Below the pieces are notes generated by a model. The model had not been told where the DNA came from. It did not search any database and saw only the letters and a list, made by a program, of their open reading frames with translations. A program made the translations under genes and the position numbers. From Biomaibacter acetigenes (GTDB lineage: Bacteria > Bacillota > Thermosediminibacteria > Thermosediminibacterales > Tepidanaerobacteraceae), in assembly GCF_003691585.1 (NCBI RefSeq), contig NZ_CP033169.1, forward strand, positions 62,001 to 126,000: a stretch of DNA of 64,000 bases, written 5' to 3'. Positions 1 through 8,671 of this stretch are shown here, one piece after another. Within the stretch, counting starts at the first letter, position 1, and each line of letters opens with the position of its first letter.

Positions 1-1007
1 GGGGAGGCGTCACGCCGCAGCAGGTGGAAAGCGGCGAATATGAACAAACTCTGGAAAATTTGAAGCAAAAAGGGATCGTGGGAGTGAAATTTTATACAGT
101 ATCGGGCATGGACCTCTACCCGGGGATGACGGTTTCCTGCATGGATAAAGCCTTCAGGAAGTTAAAAGAGCTCAACCTGGTTTGCGCCGTGCATGCGGAA
201 GATTTTCACCTGGTAGATTACTATTCCAATTTAATGCAGGAAAATGGGAGGTATGACCCGGAAAGCTGGTGCGAGGGCAGGACCTATGAGGCGGAGCCAG
301 CGGCCATATGGTCCCTGGTGGGGATCACCGAAAAAGTCAAAAACAAGCTTCACATAGTGCATCTTTCCACAAAAGCGGGCCTCAGCATCATAAGGTGCGA
401 AAAGGCAAAGGGCCTTGATGTCAGTGCCGAGACATGCCCCCATTACCTCCTGTTCAATTCGGAGGATTTCAAGAAAATGGGAGCCATCCTTAAGATTGCC
501 CCTCCTCTTCGCATGGAAGAAGACAGGTTGGGGCTGTGGGAGGGACTGAAGGATGGTTCTTTGGATTTTATCGCCACCGACCATGCTGCGGGAGTTTACC
601 CCGGGGAGAAAAATCACCCGAATATATGGAAAAATTATGCCGGAATTCCGGGAGTTCAGACGGCGGTGCCATCAATGCTGACCTTCGGTTACCATACCGG
701 GCTTTTAAGCTTCCTGGATATCCAGAACCTCATGAGCCGCAACGCCGCTGTAAGATACGGCCTATACCCCCGTAAGGGAACCCTGGCGGTAGGGGCCGAT
801 GCGGATTTTGCCCTGGTGGACCCCGACAGGGAATGGGCTCTAGACCCGGGAAAGCTGGAGACCAAGGGCAAATATTCACCACTGGCCGGGGAAAAATTCA
901 AAGGAAAAGTCATGAAGACCCTGGTGCGAGGAGAAGTGGTATACGAGGATGGAAAAGGCATAATCGGACAAAAAGGTTACGGAAAATTTATTAAATGCGA
1001 TTTATAA
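1..1007 (+). CDS. Hydantoinase/dihydropyrimidinase-type amidohydrolase, 5' end missing
   Basis: Cyclic amidohydrolase of the dihydropyrimidinase/allantoinase/dihydroorotase superfamily, which opens cyclic ureides such as dihydrouracil, hydantoins or allantoin. The frame is open from base 3, so the start lies outside the window; the GTG at 24 is internal. Visible metal-site motifs are GVKFY (the usual carboxylated Lys), VHAED, LHIVHLS and the catalytic Asp in ATDHA. The C-terminal [10 protein letters not shown] is the usual end of the family's beta domain. It is followed 26 bp later by ygeY and then ygeW, the order of selenium/molybdenum-linked purine degradation clusters, where the equivalent gene is hyuA/ygeZ. 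The preTA genes downstream make dihydrouracil an equally plausible substrate. Exact substrate is not decidable from sequence. Confidence 0.85.
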   Translation, partial: GGVTPQQVESGEYEQTLENLKQKGIVGVKFYTVSGMDLYPGMTVSCMDKAFRKLKELNLVCAVHAEDFHLVDYYSNLMQENGRYDPESWCEGRTYEAEPAAIWSLVGITEKVKNKLHIVHLSTKAGLSIIRCEKAKGLDVSAETCPHYLLFNSEDFKKMGAILKIAPPLRMEEDRLGLWEGLKDGSLDFIATDHAAGVYPGEKNHPNIWKNYAGIPGVQTAVPSMLTFGYHTGLLSFLDIQNLMSRNAAVRYGLYPRKGTLAVGADADFALVDPDREWALDPGKLETKGKYSPLAGEKFKGKVMKTLVRGEVVYEDGKGIIGQKGYGKFIKCDL

Positions 1008-1033
1008 CATTTATTTTACAGAGGGTGAATTTA

Positions 1034-2233
1034 ATGGACCTGGATTTCAAGAAGATCCTCAAGCAGGCCGAAAGTTACAAATCTGACATGTCGAGATTTT
1101 TAAGGGACATGGTGGCTATTCCTTCCGAGAGCTGCCAGGAGAGGGATGTCATTGAGAGGATAAAACAGGAAATGGAAAAGGTGGGCTTTGACAGGGTAGA
1201 AACAGACCCTATGGGCAATATCCTGGGGTATATCGGTAACGGCAGCCATCTGATAGCCATGGATGCCCACATCGACACCGTTGGAGTGGGAGACCCTGAC
1301 TCATGGGAATTTGACCCCTTTAAAGGATTTGAAGATGAGGAAAGGATAGGAGGCAGGGGCACCAGCGACCAGGAAGGCGGTATGGCCTCCATGGTATACG
1401 CTGCCCGCATTATAAAAGACCTGGGCCTGGAAGGCGATTATACCCTGCTTGTCACCGGCACCGTTCAGGAGGAGGACTGTGACGGCCTGTGCTGGCAGTA
1501 CATAGTAAATGAAGATAAGATAAGGCCCGAACTTGTGGTGATCACCGAACCTACAGCCTGCAGCATCAACCGGGGTCAGAGGGGGAGGATGGAAATAAAG
1601 GTCACCACCCATGGCTTGAGCTGCCACGGTTCTGCTCCGGAAAGGGGCGACAATGCCATCTATAAGATGGCTCCCATACTGCTGGAGCTCCGGGCCCTCC
1701 ATGAAAACCTGAAAGGCCATGAATTCCTGGGAAAGGGCAGCCTTGCAGTGTCACAGATTTATTTCAGTTCCCCATCCAGATGCGCCGTGGCCGACGGCTG
1801 CTGGATATCCATTGACAGGAGGCTCACCGTCGGGGAAGATGCGGAATATGCTCTTGGGCAGATTAAAAACCTCCCTTCGGTGAAATCATCACAGGCTGAA
1901 GTGGAGATGTACACCTATGACAGGCCCTCATACACCGGTCTTTCCTATCCTACGGATTCCTACTTTCCCACCTGGCTAATAGAGGAAGACCATCCGGCAT
2001 GCCAGGCCGTGGCAAAATCTTACAGGAGGCTCTTTGAATCGGAGCCACTCTTTTCCAGGTGGGTATTTTCCACCAACGGTGTGGCCATTATGGGAAGATT
2101 AGGTATACCCTGCGTGGGATTTGGCCCTGGCCATGAGGAATATGCCCACGCCCCCAATGAGATAACCTTCAAGAGCGAACTGGTAAAGGCTGCAGCCATG
2201 TATGCCGTGATTCCTACAATAGCTCTATTGTAA
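1034..2233 (+). CDS. ygeY: YgeY-family M20 metallohydrolase
   Basis: M20-type zinc hydrolase of about 399 residues, most like the YgeY (selenium metabolism-linked) subfamily. It shows the metal ligands AHIDTV, the bridging region [10 protein letters not shown] and the catalytic TVQEEDCDG. The ATG at 1034 is preferred because GAGGGTGA lies just upstream; a longer in-frame start at 995 overlaps the previous gene and has no ribosome site. Members of the family cleave amide or carbamoyl bonds, so a role in hydrolysing a ureido compound released by the preceding ring-opening enzyme is likely but inferred. It sits between the hydantoinase and ygeW, the conserved order of this cluster. Confidence 0.85.
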   Translation: MDLDFKKILKQAESYKSDMSRFLRDMVAIPSESCQERDVIERIKQEMEKVGFDRVETDPMGNILGYIGNGSHLIAMDAHIDTVGVGDPDSWEFDPFKGFEDEERIGGRGTSDQEGGMASMVYAARIIKDLGLEGDYTLLVTGTVQEEDCDGLCWQYIVNEDKIRPELVVITEPTACSINRGQRGRMEIKVTTHGLSCHGSAPERGDNAIYKMAPILLELRALHENLKGHEFLGKGSLAVSQIYFSSPSRCAVADGCWISIDRRLTVGEDAEYALGQIKNLPSVKSSQAEVEMYTYDRPSYTGLSYPTDSYFPTWLIEEDHPACQAVAKSYRRLFESEPLFSRWVFSTNGVAIMGRLGIPCVGFGPGHEEYAHAPNEITFKSELVKAAAMYAVIPTIALL

Positions 2234-2322
2234 AAAGTTACTTCTGGTGAAAGTGAAGGCCTTGGCACCTGATCCTTGTCAATTTTTAATACAAAAATCA
2301 TTATCAACAAGGAGGAATCATC

Positions 2323-3306
2323 ATGCAAACAATTTTTAGAGGTAAACATTTCATTACATTACAGGAGTGGACAAAAGAGGAAATAGACACCCTCCTGGAT
2401 GTCTCCTTTGACCTCAAGAGGGACTTTGCCATGGGCAAACCCACGCCCTACCTGAAATACAAGACCATATTCCTCATGTTCTTCGAGCAGTCCACCAGGA
2501 CCAGGAATTCCATGGAAGCTGGCATTGCCCAGCTGGGAGGCCATGCCAATTATCTTGACACCGGCACCATGCAGATAACCCATGGAGAATCGGCCAAAGA
2601 TACCGCCATCATTCTTTCCAGGTTCGGCCACGGCATTGCTTGCAGAAACTGCTTCTGGGGCATCGGCAACAAGTATTTACGGGAAATGGCGGCATGGTCT
2701 ACAGTGCCCGTCATAAATTTACAGTGCGATATGTACCATCCCATGCAGGCATTGGCAGATTTGATGACTATAAAGGAAAAGGTGGGCGATATGCGCCACC
2801 TCAAGGTCTCCATCATATGGGCCTATGCCACTACCCACAAGAAGCCCATTTCGGTGCCGGTATCCCAGGTCCTGCTCTTCCCCAGGTACGGCATGGATGT
2901 GACGCTGGCTTTTCCCGAGGGCTATGACCTCCCCGATTTCATCATCGAGCAGGCAAAGCAAAATGCTCAAAAGTACGGCGGAAGTGTAAGGATAACCCAT
3001 GATATGGATGAAGCCTATACCGATGCCGATGTGGTCATCCCCAAAAACTGGGGAAGCTGGGTTAAAAATCCCGACACCAAAGTGGTGGATGACCTCCTGG
3101 AAGCTAACCGGAGCTGGAAATGCACCCGGGAAAAAATGGCCCTGGCCAGCAAAGATGTGATGTACATGCACGCCCTGCCCGCCGACAGAGGCAACGAGGT
3201 GGAAGATTCGGTGATAGACGGCCCCCATTCCATAGTCTACGATGAGGCGGAAAACAGGCTTCACACGGCAAAAGCCGTCATGACTCTGACCATGGGCGGG
3301 AAATAA
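2323..3306 (+). CDS. ygeW: Knotted carbamoyltransferase YgeW
   Basis: Aspartate/ornithine carbamoyltransferase-family protein of 327 residues. The carbamoyl-phosphate motif is seen as EQSTRTRNS, followed by HPMQALADL and MHALPADR. The stretch around THKKPISVPVSQ fits the insert that forms the knot in YgeW-type enzymes. In the phosphorolytic direction such enzymes release carbamoyl phosphate from a ureido compound, allowing ATP formation by a carbamate kinase; no carbamate kinase gene is in the window. The start is supported by AAGGAGGAATCATC directly upstream. It belongs with the flanking ygeY, hydantoinase and preTA genes. Confidence 0.88.
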   Translation: MQTIFRGKHFITLQEWTKEEIDTLLDVSFDLKRDFAMGKPTPYLKYKTIFLMFFEQSTRTRNSMEAGIAQLGGHANYLDTGTMQITHGESAKDTAIILSRFGHGIACRNCFWGIGNKYLREMAAWSTVPVINLQCDMYHPMQALADLMTIKEKVGDMRHLKVSIIWAYATTHKKPISVPVSQVLLFPRYGMDVTLAFPEGYDLPDFIIEQAKQNAQKYGGSVRITHDMDEAYTDADVVIPKNWGSWVKNPDTKVVDDLLEANRSWKCTREKMALASKDVMYMHALPADRGNEVEDSVIDGPHSIVYDEAENRLHTAKAVMTLTMGGK

Positions 3307-3400
3307 AACCTGATAAGACTTGCAGTTGTCGCCATAGGCGGGAGAGCGGGAATCATATGGTATTAGATTGAAAATCCGGAGGATGGAGGGAGAGAGCAGG

Positions 3401-4657
3401 ATGGAAGATAGAAGAAAGTTTTCCCGGGAACAGGCTCTCATAGAAGCGGAAAGGTGCCTTTACTGTTATGACGCACCCTGTGAGAAGGCCTGCCCGGCCC
3501 ATGTGCCTGTCCCCGAATTTATTCAGTCGGTGAGGACCGGCAATTTAAAGGGCGCAAGAAATATAATCCGGGAGGCAAATCCTTTTATTGAAATTTGCGG
3601 CGTCATCTGCCCCGAATTCTGTTCGGAGCAATGCATCCGGGGAAAGATTGACACTCCTATAAACGTAAGGCAGCTTCACAAATTTGTTACCGACAACACC
3701 GACCCCGAGGAAAATCTGGAACCCGCGGAAAGGACCGGGCAAAAAGTAGCCATAGTGGGCGGAGGACCCGCAGGTCTTTCCTGTGCCCGGGAGCTTTCAA
3801 GGCTGGGTTATAAGCCTGTGATCCTGGAAAAAGATGTGGTAGGAGGCATACCCGCCCAGGAGATTGCCCGGACCCGCCTGGATGAAGAGATAGCAGGCAA
3901 GGAAACAGGTTTTATTGTAAAGCATTTTGTGGAAGAAGTAAAAAGGGCCGAAGTGGAATTTGTGGGCGACCTCCTGAAAGAATACGGGGCGGTTTTCATT
4001 TCCACCGGCCTTGAAAAAGAACAGGAGCCTGACATCCCGGGCACTGACCTGGAAGGGGTGTTTTTTGCCCGGGAGATTCTGAAAAATGTAAGAAAAGGCC
4101 AGAAGTCTCCCGCAGGCAGGAGAGTAGGGGTCATAGGCGGAGGCAACGTGGCATTGGAAACGGCGGCAGTCTTAAAGGCCGAAGACCCCGGCAGGGATGT
4201 GGAGGTAATTTACAGAAGGGGCCTGAAGGAATTGAAGGCCTTCCGGGAGGAGATAGAGGAGGCCGTGGAAAGGGGAGTGACCTTCCAGTTCATGGCAATA
4301 CCCCGAGAAATCAGGGGCGATGCAAAGGTGGAAGGCATAATGGTGACCAGAGCCAGGCTATCGGAGCCGGACGAATCCGGCAGGAGGAGGCCGGAGCCTG
4401 TGGAAAACTCCGATTTTTTCATACCTCTCGATACAATAATCATAGCCATAGGTCAGAAGGCAGGAGAAAAATTCCCGGAGATAGAAAAGACCGCAGCCGG
4501 CCTCATAAAGGTGAACGACAAGCTGGAGACCAATATCCCCGGCGTCTTTGCCGGTGGAGACATGGTGAACGGAGCCTGCACTGTCGTGGAAAGCGTGAGG
4601 GATGGCAAGAAGGCCGCAGCTTCCATAGCAGAGTATCTTGAAAGGGGGAAGGCCTGA
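3401..4657 (+). CDS. preT: Dihydropyrimidine dehydrogenase, NAD/FAD subunit (PreT-like)
   Basis: Flavoprotein related to glutamate synthase small subunit and to E. coli PreT, the electron-input subunit of NAD-dependent dihydropyrimidine dehydrogenase. The N-terminal Fe-S domain shows CLYCYDAPCEKACP and ICPEFCSEQC. The FAD fold has VAIVGGGPAGLSCARE and the NAD(P) fold has VGVIGGGNVALETA; a late FAGGDMVNG motif closes the FAD site. ATG 3401 is chosen because GGAGGGAG lies at the right distance; the upstream ATG at 3383 abuts its own GGAGG. The stop overlaps the preA start by one base (TGATG), so the two subunits are translationally coupled. Another GltD-like oxidoreductase role is possible, but the preA neighbour makes PreT the best call. 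Confidence 0.87.
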   Translation: MEDRRKFSREQALIEAERCLYCYDAPCEKACPAHVPVPEFIQSVRTGNLKGARNIIREANPFIEICGVICPEFCSEQCIRGKIDTPINVRQLHKFVTDNTDPEENLEPAERTGQKVAIVGGGPAGLSCARELSRLGYKPVILEKDVVGGIPAQEIARTRLDEEIAGKETGFIVKHFVEEVKRAEVEFVGDLLKEYGAVFISTGLEKEQEPDIPGTDLEGVFFAREILKNVRKGQKSPAGRRVGVIGGGNVALETAAVLKAEDPGRDVEVIYRRGLKELKAFREEIEEAVERGVTFQFMAIPREIRGDAKVEGIMVTRARLSEPDESGRRRPEPVENSDFFIPLDTIIIAIGQKAGEKFPEIEKTAAGLIKVNDKLETNIPGVFAGGDMVNGACTVVESVRDGKKAAASIAEYLERGKA

Positions 4658-5913
4658 TGTACAGGGAAAGGGATATATCCATAGATTTTTTGGGAATACG
4701 CCTGGACAGCCCTTTTATCCTATCCGCCGCCCCATCTACCGATGAACTGGAACTGGCCTATGACGGCCTCAAAGAGGGGTGGGCTGGGGTGATTTTAAAG
4801 ACCACTTCGGTGGAGGAAAACCCTGTGCCCCTGAAATACCCCATGATGTCATCTTTTGGACCTCAGAGCCGGAAGGTGACGGGGCTTGGAAATATCGACC
4901 TCATTTCTCAATACCATATAGATGTCATCGAAAAAAGAGTGAAGGCGCTGAAGGAGTCCTTTCCCCACAAGATGATCGGAGCTTCCATCATGGGGGCTAA
5001 GAAGGAGGACTGGCAGAGCCTGGTGCACCGTCTAAAAAAGGCGGGAGTTGACATCATAGAGTGCAGTTTCAGTTGCCCCCAGGGAAGCATGGGGGAAGCT
5101 CCCGGCAGGATGCTGGCCCAGAGCGTGGAAGCCACCGAAAAGGTTGCCGGATGGGTAAAGGAGGCGGCCGGAGATACACCGGTGCTCATCAAGATAACTC
5201 CCCAGGTGACGGACATCGTAGAAGTGGCCAGGGCCGTGAAAAGAGGCGGGGCCGACGGAATTACAGCCAGCAACACCATCCCGTCACTCCTGGGCCTTGA
5301 CATATATACCTTTGAGCCCTATCCATCCCTTTTTGGAAAGGGCGGATATTCGGGGTTGTCCGGTTCTGCCATAAAGCCCATAACCTTGAGGACCATAGCG
5401 GAGATAGCCAGAAATGTGGATATAGTGATTTCCGGCAACGGCGGGGCCTTTAACTGGAAGGATGCGGTGGAATTCATGGCCGTAGGGGCCGGCAATGTGC
5501 AGTTCTGCACGCTGCCCATGCACTACGGCTTCAGGACCATAAGGGATTTAAAAAGCGGCCTTGCCGGTTACCTTGATGCCATGGGCTTCAAATCCCCGGC
5601 GGACATAGTTAAAAAGGCCCTGAAGAACATATATTCCCATGAAGAGATTCCTGCACCTAAAACCCGGGCCCAACTCATCGAGGAAAAATGTGTGGGCTGC
5701 GGCTTGTGCTACGTGGCATGCAGGGATGGAGGCCACAGGGCCATAGAATGGCGGAGCGGAAACGTTCCCGGGCAAGACGACAGCAGGAAACCAGCCTTTG
5801 ATGAGGAAAAATGTCCGGGCTGCGCCATGTGCATGCAGGTTTGTCCGGTGGATGCCATAAGAATGAAGGAACAGATGGACGGTCGCTGCCAGTATTACGA
5901 AGAAGTAAGGTAA
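4657..5913 (+). CDS. preA: Dihydropyrimidine dehydrogenase catalytic subunit PreA
   Basis: FMN barrel of the dihydroorotate dehydrogenase family fused to a C-terminal double 4Fe-4S ferredoxin, 418 residues, the normal PreA length and layout. The barrel begins with SPFILSAAPST; the active-site Cys is in IECSFSCPQG and the FMN phosphate loop is near ISGNGGAFNWKDA. The ferredoxin clusters are CVGCGLCYVAC and CPGCAMCMQVCP. With PreT it interconverts uracil/thymine and the dihydro forms using NAD(H). Placed after hydantoinase, ygeY and ygeW, it suggests a reductive pyrimidine route feeding ring opening and carbamoyl transfer; that link is inferred from context. Confidence 0.92.
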   Translation: MYRERDISIDFLGIRLDSPFILSAAPSTDELELAYDGLKEGWAGVILKTTSVEENPVPLKYPMMSSFGPQSRKVTGLGNIDLISQYHIDVIEKRVKALKESFPHKMIGASIMGAKKEDWQSLVHRLKKAGVDIIECSFSCPQGSMGEAPGRMLAQSVEATEKVAGWVKEAAGDTPVLIKITPQVTDIVEVARAVKRGGADGITASNTIPSLLGLDIYTFEPYPSLFGKGGYSGLSGSAIKPITLRTIAEIARNVDIVISGNGGAFNWKDAVEFMAVGAGNVQFCTLPMHYGFRTIRDLKSGLAGYLDAMGFKSPADIVKKALKNIYSHEEIPAPKTRAQLIEEKCVGCGLCYVACRDGGHRAIEWRSGNVPGQDDSRKPAFDEEKCPGCAMCMQVCPVDAIRMKEQMDGRCQYYEEVR

Positions 5914-5938
5914 CTTTTCAACATCTATGTCAGTTCAG

Positions 5939-5976
5939 GCACAATGGTTTTTTCTAACGAGGAAACCATTGTGCCG
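5939..5976. terminator. Hairpin after preA
   Basis: A 13-bp perfect stem (GGCACAATGGTTT / AAACCATTGTGCC) follows preA by about 25 bp. There is no clean T-run after it, so it may be a weak terminator or an mRNA 3' stabiliser. Outer flanks AACTTTTCAAC and AAAAAGTTGAA can extend the pairing. Confidence 0.55.
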
Positions 5977-6076
5977 ACTAAAAAGTTGAATAGAAGTCTA
6001 TTCCATTTCACAGCACTCTCAGATGAGTGAAAAATAAGTATTTCAGGGTAGACATTGTAAAATATGAGGTGGGAAT

Positions 6077-6547
6077 ATGGAAGAAATCATGATTTCTTTT
6101 ACTCTTAATAAAAAAAGTTATGAGATGAAAGTTCCTCCCAACATGACCCTCCTGGAAATAATCCGGGAGAAGGTGAGCCTTACCGGAACCAAAGAGGGGT
6201 GCGGCAAGGGGGAGTGCGGTGCCTGCACTGTAATATTCAATGGCCGTTCTGCCAATGCCTGCCTGATACTGGCCCCTCAAGCCGATGATGCCGAGATCAC
6301 TACTATCGAGGGTATAAGCGATGAAGGGGGACTTCACCCGGTACAAAAGGCCTTCATAGAAGAAGGTGCCATCCAGTGCGGCTTCTGCACTCCTGGCATG
6401 GTTATGTCGGCGGTTTACCTGCTGGATAAAAACCCCCACCCAAATGCTGATGAAATAAGGGAGGGGCTATCGGGTAACCTCTGCCGCTGCACAGGCTATA
6501 CCAAAATCATAAAAGCAGTGGAAAGGGCCAGCGAGTATAACGCATAA
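6077..6547 (+). CDS. 2Fe-2S subunit of a molybdenum hydroxylase
   Basis: Small iron-sulfur subunit of the xanthine dehydrogenase/CO dehydrogenase family (XdhC/CoxS type), 156 residues, full length. The plant-type 2Fe-2S site is GCGKGECGACTV with a later Cys, and the second cluster is CGFCTPGM plus LCRCTGY. It passes electrons from the molybdopterin site to the FAD subunit or another acceptor. GAGGTGGG precedes the ATG. No molybdopterin or FAD subunit gene lies beside it here, so its partners must be elsewhere. The molybdate transport and molybdopterin-binding genes that follow fit a molybdoenzyme setting. Confidence 0.92.
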   Translation: MEEIMISFTLNKKSYEMKVPPNMTLLEIIREKVSLTGTKEGCGKGECGACTVIFNGRSANACLILAPQADDAEITTIEGISDEGGLHPVQKAFIEEGAIQCGFCTPGMVMSAVYLLDKNPHPNADEIREGLSGNLCRCTGYTKIIKAVERASEYNA

Positions 6548-6821
6548 ATCAAACTCGCACAGCACTCGAACTATTGTAGTAAAATTACAAAGGAATAGTC
6601 ACATTTTTGGCGAATTATAACGTATAAATTGGGAATCCGGGTTATAATCCGAAAAAGCTGGGACGGTGGGCTACTTTTACTAAACCTTTGCTTCACCGAA
6701 GATACCTGCAATTTACAATATAATTCATAAAAAGTCAGTAGTTGCAGCACTAAGAGTGATCTACTTTTAATTTTCAGGGCAAAGATATGGCGGCTCAAGC
6801 TTGCTTAATAGTTAAAAAATT
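6548..6821. other. AT-rich gap with IS-end-like motifs
   Basis: No gene is seen here. Two related strings, GGTGGGCTACTTTTAC at about 6665 and GAGTGATCTACTTTTAATTT at about 6754, resemble repeated motifs at the ends of some insertion sequences. A similar GGTGGGCTACTT occurs at about 63182. No transposase is present. Confidence 0.3.
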
Positions 6822-6849
6822 TTGACGGAATGTATATTATCGTTATACG
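6822..6849 (+). promoter_or_regulatory. Probable sigma-A promoter of the mod genes
   Basis: TTGACG at 6822-6827 and TATACG at 6844-6849 are spaced 16 bp apart. The -10 lies inside the palindrome at 6841-6864, so a bound repressor would block RNA polymerase. Confidence 0.5.
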
Positions 6850-6864
6850 AATAATAGTATAACG
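6841..6864. promoter_or_regulatory. ModE-like operator palindrome
   Basis: Perfect inverted repeat CGTTATAC - 8 bp - GTATAACG, ending 40 bp before the ATG of the ModA-like gene. Its arms match the well-known ModE operator form (CGTTAT...ATAACG) that represses molybdate transport genes when molybdate is plentiful. No modE gene is in the window, so the regulator is inferred. Confidence 0.6.
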
Positions 6865-6904
6865 GTCTTTCCAAAATTATTTAAAATTTACGGGTGATAA
6901 TGAT

Positions 6905-7762
6905 ATGAAGGTAAAATTTACGGGCGGGTTAATCTCTGTATTGCTGACTGCCGCAATTCTGATGGCCATTATTGCAGACGGATGCGGTTCTTCCGAAAGC
7001 TCCAGTCAGGCCAGAAGGCAGATAAAAAGATTTCAGGACCTTGCTTCTCCTGACGTGAAAATAGCCATCGGAGATCCGGAGCTGGCTCCTGTGGGTAAAT
7101 ATACTGTAGCGGTGCTGGAAAATATTGGGGAAAAAGACGGCGATTTAAAACAGAAAATAGACAAAAACATCATCACCCGGGAACCCAATGTGCGGGCGAT
7201 ACTGGATAAAGTGGTAAACAAAGAGGTGGATGCCGGTTTTGTCTATACAACCGATGCCATGATAGAAAAAGACCGGATTTGTGTCATCGAAATCCCCGAA
7301 GAAGTTCAGGTGGTTTCCGAATATCCCGTCTGTGTACTGAAGGAAAGCGATAATAAGCCACTGGCCGAAGTCTTCTTTAAATACATATTAGCCCGGCAGG
7401 GGCAGGAAGTCTTGAAAAAATACGGTTTTGTCCCCGCTGTGAAAGACCCTGCAGATTTTAAACCCGGGAATTTTCAAAGCCAGACCCTTGTAGTATTTGC
7501 CGCAGCTTCCCTGACCAATGCCTTTTCCGAGATGGGGAAGTCTTTTGAACAAAAGACCGGTGTAAAGGTCAAATTCCAGTTCGGGGCTTCGGGCACTTTG
7601 CGCCAGAAGATAGAAGGGGGCGCCGTAGGAGGCGAGGGCGGAGCCGATGTGTTCGCCGCAGCGGGTATGAAAGATGCGGAGATTTTAAGAGAGAAGGGGC
7701 TTTCCGGGGACATGGCGCCTTTTGTTAAAAATAAACTGGTGGTGATTACGCCTAAAAACTAA
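6905..7762 (+). CDS. Circularly permuted ModA-like molybdate/tungstate-binding lipoprotein
   Basis: Substrate-binding protein of an ABC transporter for molybdate or tungstate, 285 residues, with the two halves of ModA in swapped order. Residues 1-36 are a signal peptide ending in a Cys (ADGC) suitable for lipid attachment, though the lipobox is atypical. Residues about 40-190 match the usual C-terminal half of ModA (IKRFQDLASPDVKIAIGDPE, then DAGFVYTTDA, then QEVLKKYGFVP). Residues about 193-285 match the usual N-terminal half (LVVFAAASLTNAFSEM, FGASGTLRQKIEGGA, GADVFAAAG, NKLVVITPKN). The last residues, VITPKN, would normally run straight into IKRFQDL. Both binding-site elements (AAASL and SGTL) are intact, so a functional fold is plausible. 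It is followed by modB; no modC is nearby. Confidence 0.85.
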   Translation: MKVKFTGGLISVLLTAAILMAIIADGCGSSESSSQARRQIKRFQDLASPDVKIAIGDPELAPVGKYTVAVLENIGEKDGDLKQKIDKNIITREPNVRAILDKVVNKEVDAGFVYTTDAMIEKDRICVIEIPEEVQVVSEYPVCVLKESDNKPLAEVFFKYILARQGQEVLKKYGFVPAVKDPADFKPGNFQSQTLVVFAAASLTNAFSEMGKSFEQKTGVKVKFQFGASGTLRQKIEGGAVGGEGGADVFAAAGMKDAEILREKGLSGDMAPFVKNKLVVITPKN

Positions 7763-7789
7763 GCGGCATAGAGCATATTTTAACGATTT

Positions 7790-8647
7790 TTGAAAAGGGT
7801 GAAGGAAGTGCTGCACCGATTGGATTATCCTGAACGGCTAAAATCAAAAGTTTGGGTAAAGGAGATCTGGAAGAATCCCGGGGATAAAATTTTCAACTTA
7901 ATCATGATTATACCTGTAGCGGCAGCTCTTTTTCTCATTTTCACGCCGTTTTTATCCCTTACCTTGAAGATTTCTCTAAAAGCTCTAGCAGCGGCAGCGG
8001 TATCCAATATGGTGAAATCGGCTCTTTTATTGAGCCTGTATTCCTCCGCGGTGTCCACTGCCATTGCCTGCATCCTGGGCGTTGCTGCAGCATACATGCT
8101 TGCATTTAAAAAAATCCCGTATAAGCATGTATGGAACACCGTGGCTACGCTACCCATGGTGCTGCCGCCGGCGGTGGGAGGATACCTGCTGCTTCTCACC
8201 TTCGGCCGCTACGGCCTGGTGGGACACTGGTTTTACCTTTCAGGATATTCCATCATGTTTACCGACCAGGCTATCATCATCGCCCAAATTTTTGTCATAT
8301 TACCTTTCGTTATAAATGCGGTCCGTACGTCTTTTGAGGGCATAAATGCGGAATATAAGGAAGTAGCCCTAACTATGGGAGCCAGCGAATGGCAGATTTT
8401 CACAAGGGTCATTCTCCCCCTGTCAAAGCCCGGAATTTTTTCCGGCGCCATCATGGCATTCACCAGGGCTATGGGGGAGTTCGGCGCCACCATGATGGTC
8501 TCCGGGTTAAACGAGACCATGTCCATAGCCATTTACAGGAATGCCACGGCAGGCCACAGGACCGAGGCGGACATCCTATCTATGATACTCATTATGGTAT
8601 CCTTTGGTATCATGATACTGATGAAGAATCTCGATAAAAATGATTAA
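7790..8647 (+). CDS. modB: Molybdate/tungstate ABC transporter permease ModB
   Basis: Inner-membrane permease of about 280 residues with five to six hydrophobic segments. It shows the ModB signature TLPMVLPPAVGGYLLLLTF and the EAA loop that docks the ATPase (EVALTMGASEWQIFTRVILP), then RAMGEFGATMMVSG. The frame opens at TTG 7790, but AAAAGGG at 7793-7799 makes GTG 7808 a better start. An N-terminal extension of about 35 residues precedes the first membrane helix. It lies 27 bp after the permuted modA-like gene and 24 bp before the molybdopterin-binding gene, so these form an operon. The ATPase subunit is not in the window. Confidence 0.92.
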   Translation: MKRVKEVLHRLDYPERLKSKVWVKEIWKNPGDKIFNLIMIIPVAAALFLIFTPFLSLTLKISLKALAAAAVSNMVKSALLLSLYSSAVSTAIACILGVAAAYMLAFKKIPYKHVWNTVATLPMVLPPAVGGYLLLLTFGRYGLVGHWFYLSGYSIMFTDQAIIIAQIFVILPFVINAVRTSFEGINAEYKEVALTMGASEWQIFTRVILPLSKPGIFSGAIMAFTRAMGEFGATMMVSGLNETMSIAIYRNATAGHRTEADILSMILIMVSFGIMILMKNLDKND

Positions 8648-8671
8648 TTTATCGGAAATGGAGGTTCCAGT

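Noticed and set aside
231-617. Minus-strand ORF of 128 codons inside the hydantoinase gene
   Set aside because: It is a shadow of a clear gene, with no ribosome site and no recognisable motif.
2719-3441. Minus-strand ORF of 240 codons over ygeW
   Set aside because: Overlaps a well-supported gene fully and shows no domain.
6560-6820. Moco riboswitch before the mod genes
   Set aside because: I could not find the conserved core or a convincing multi-stem fold; the palindrome explains regulation better.
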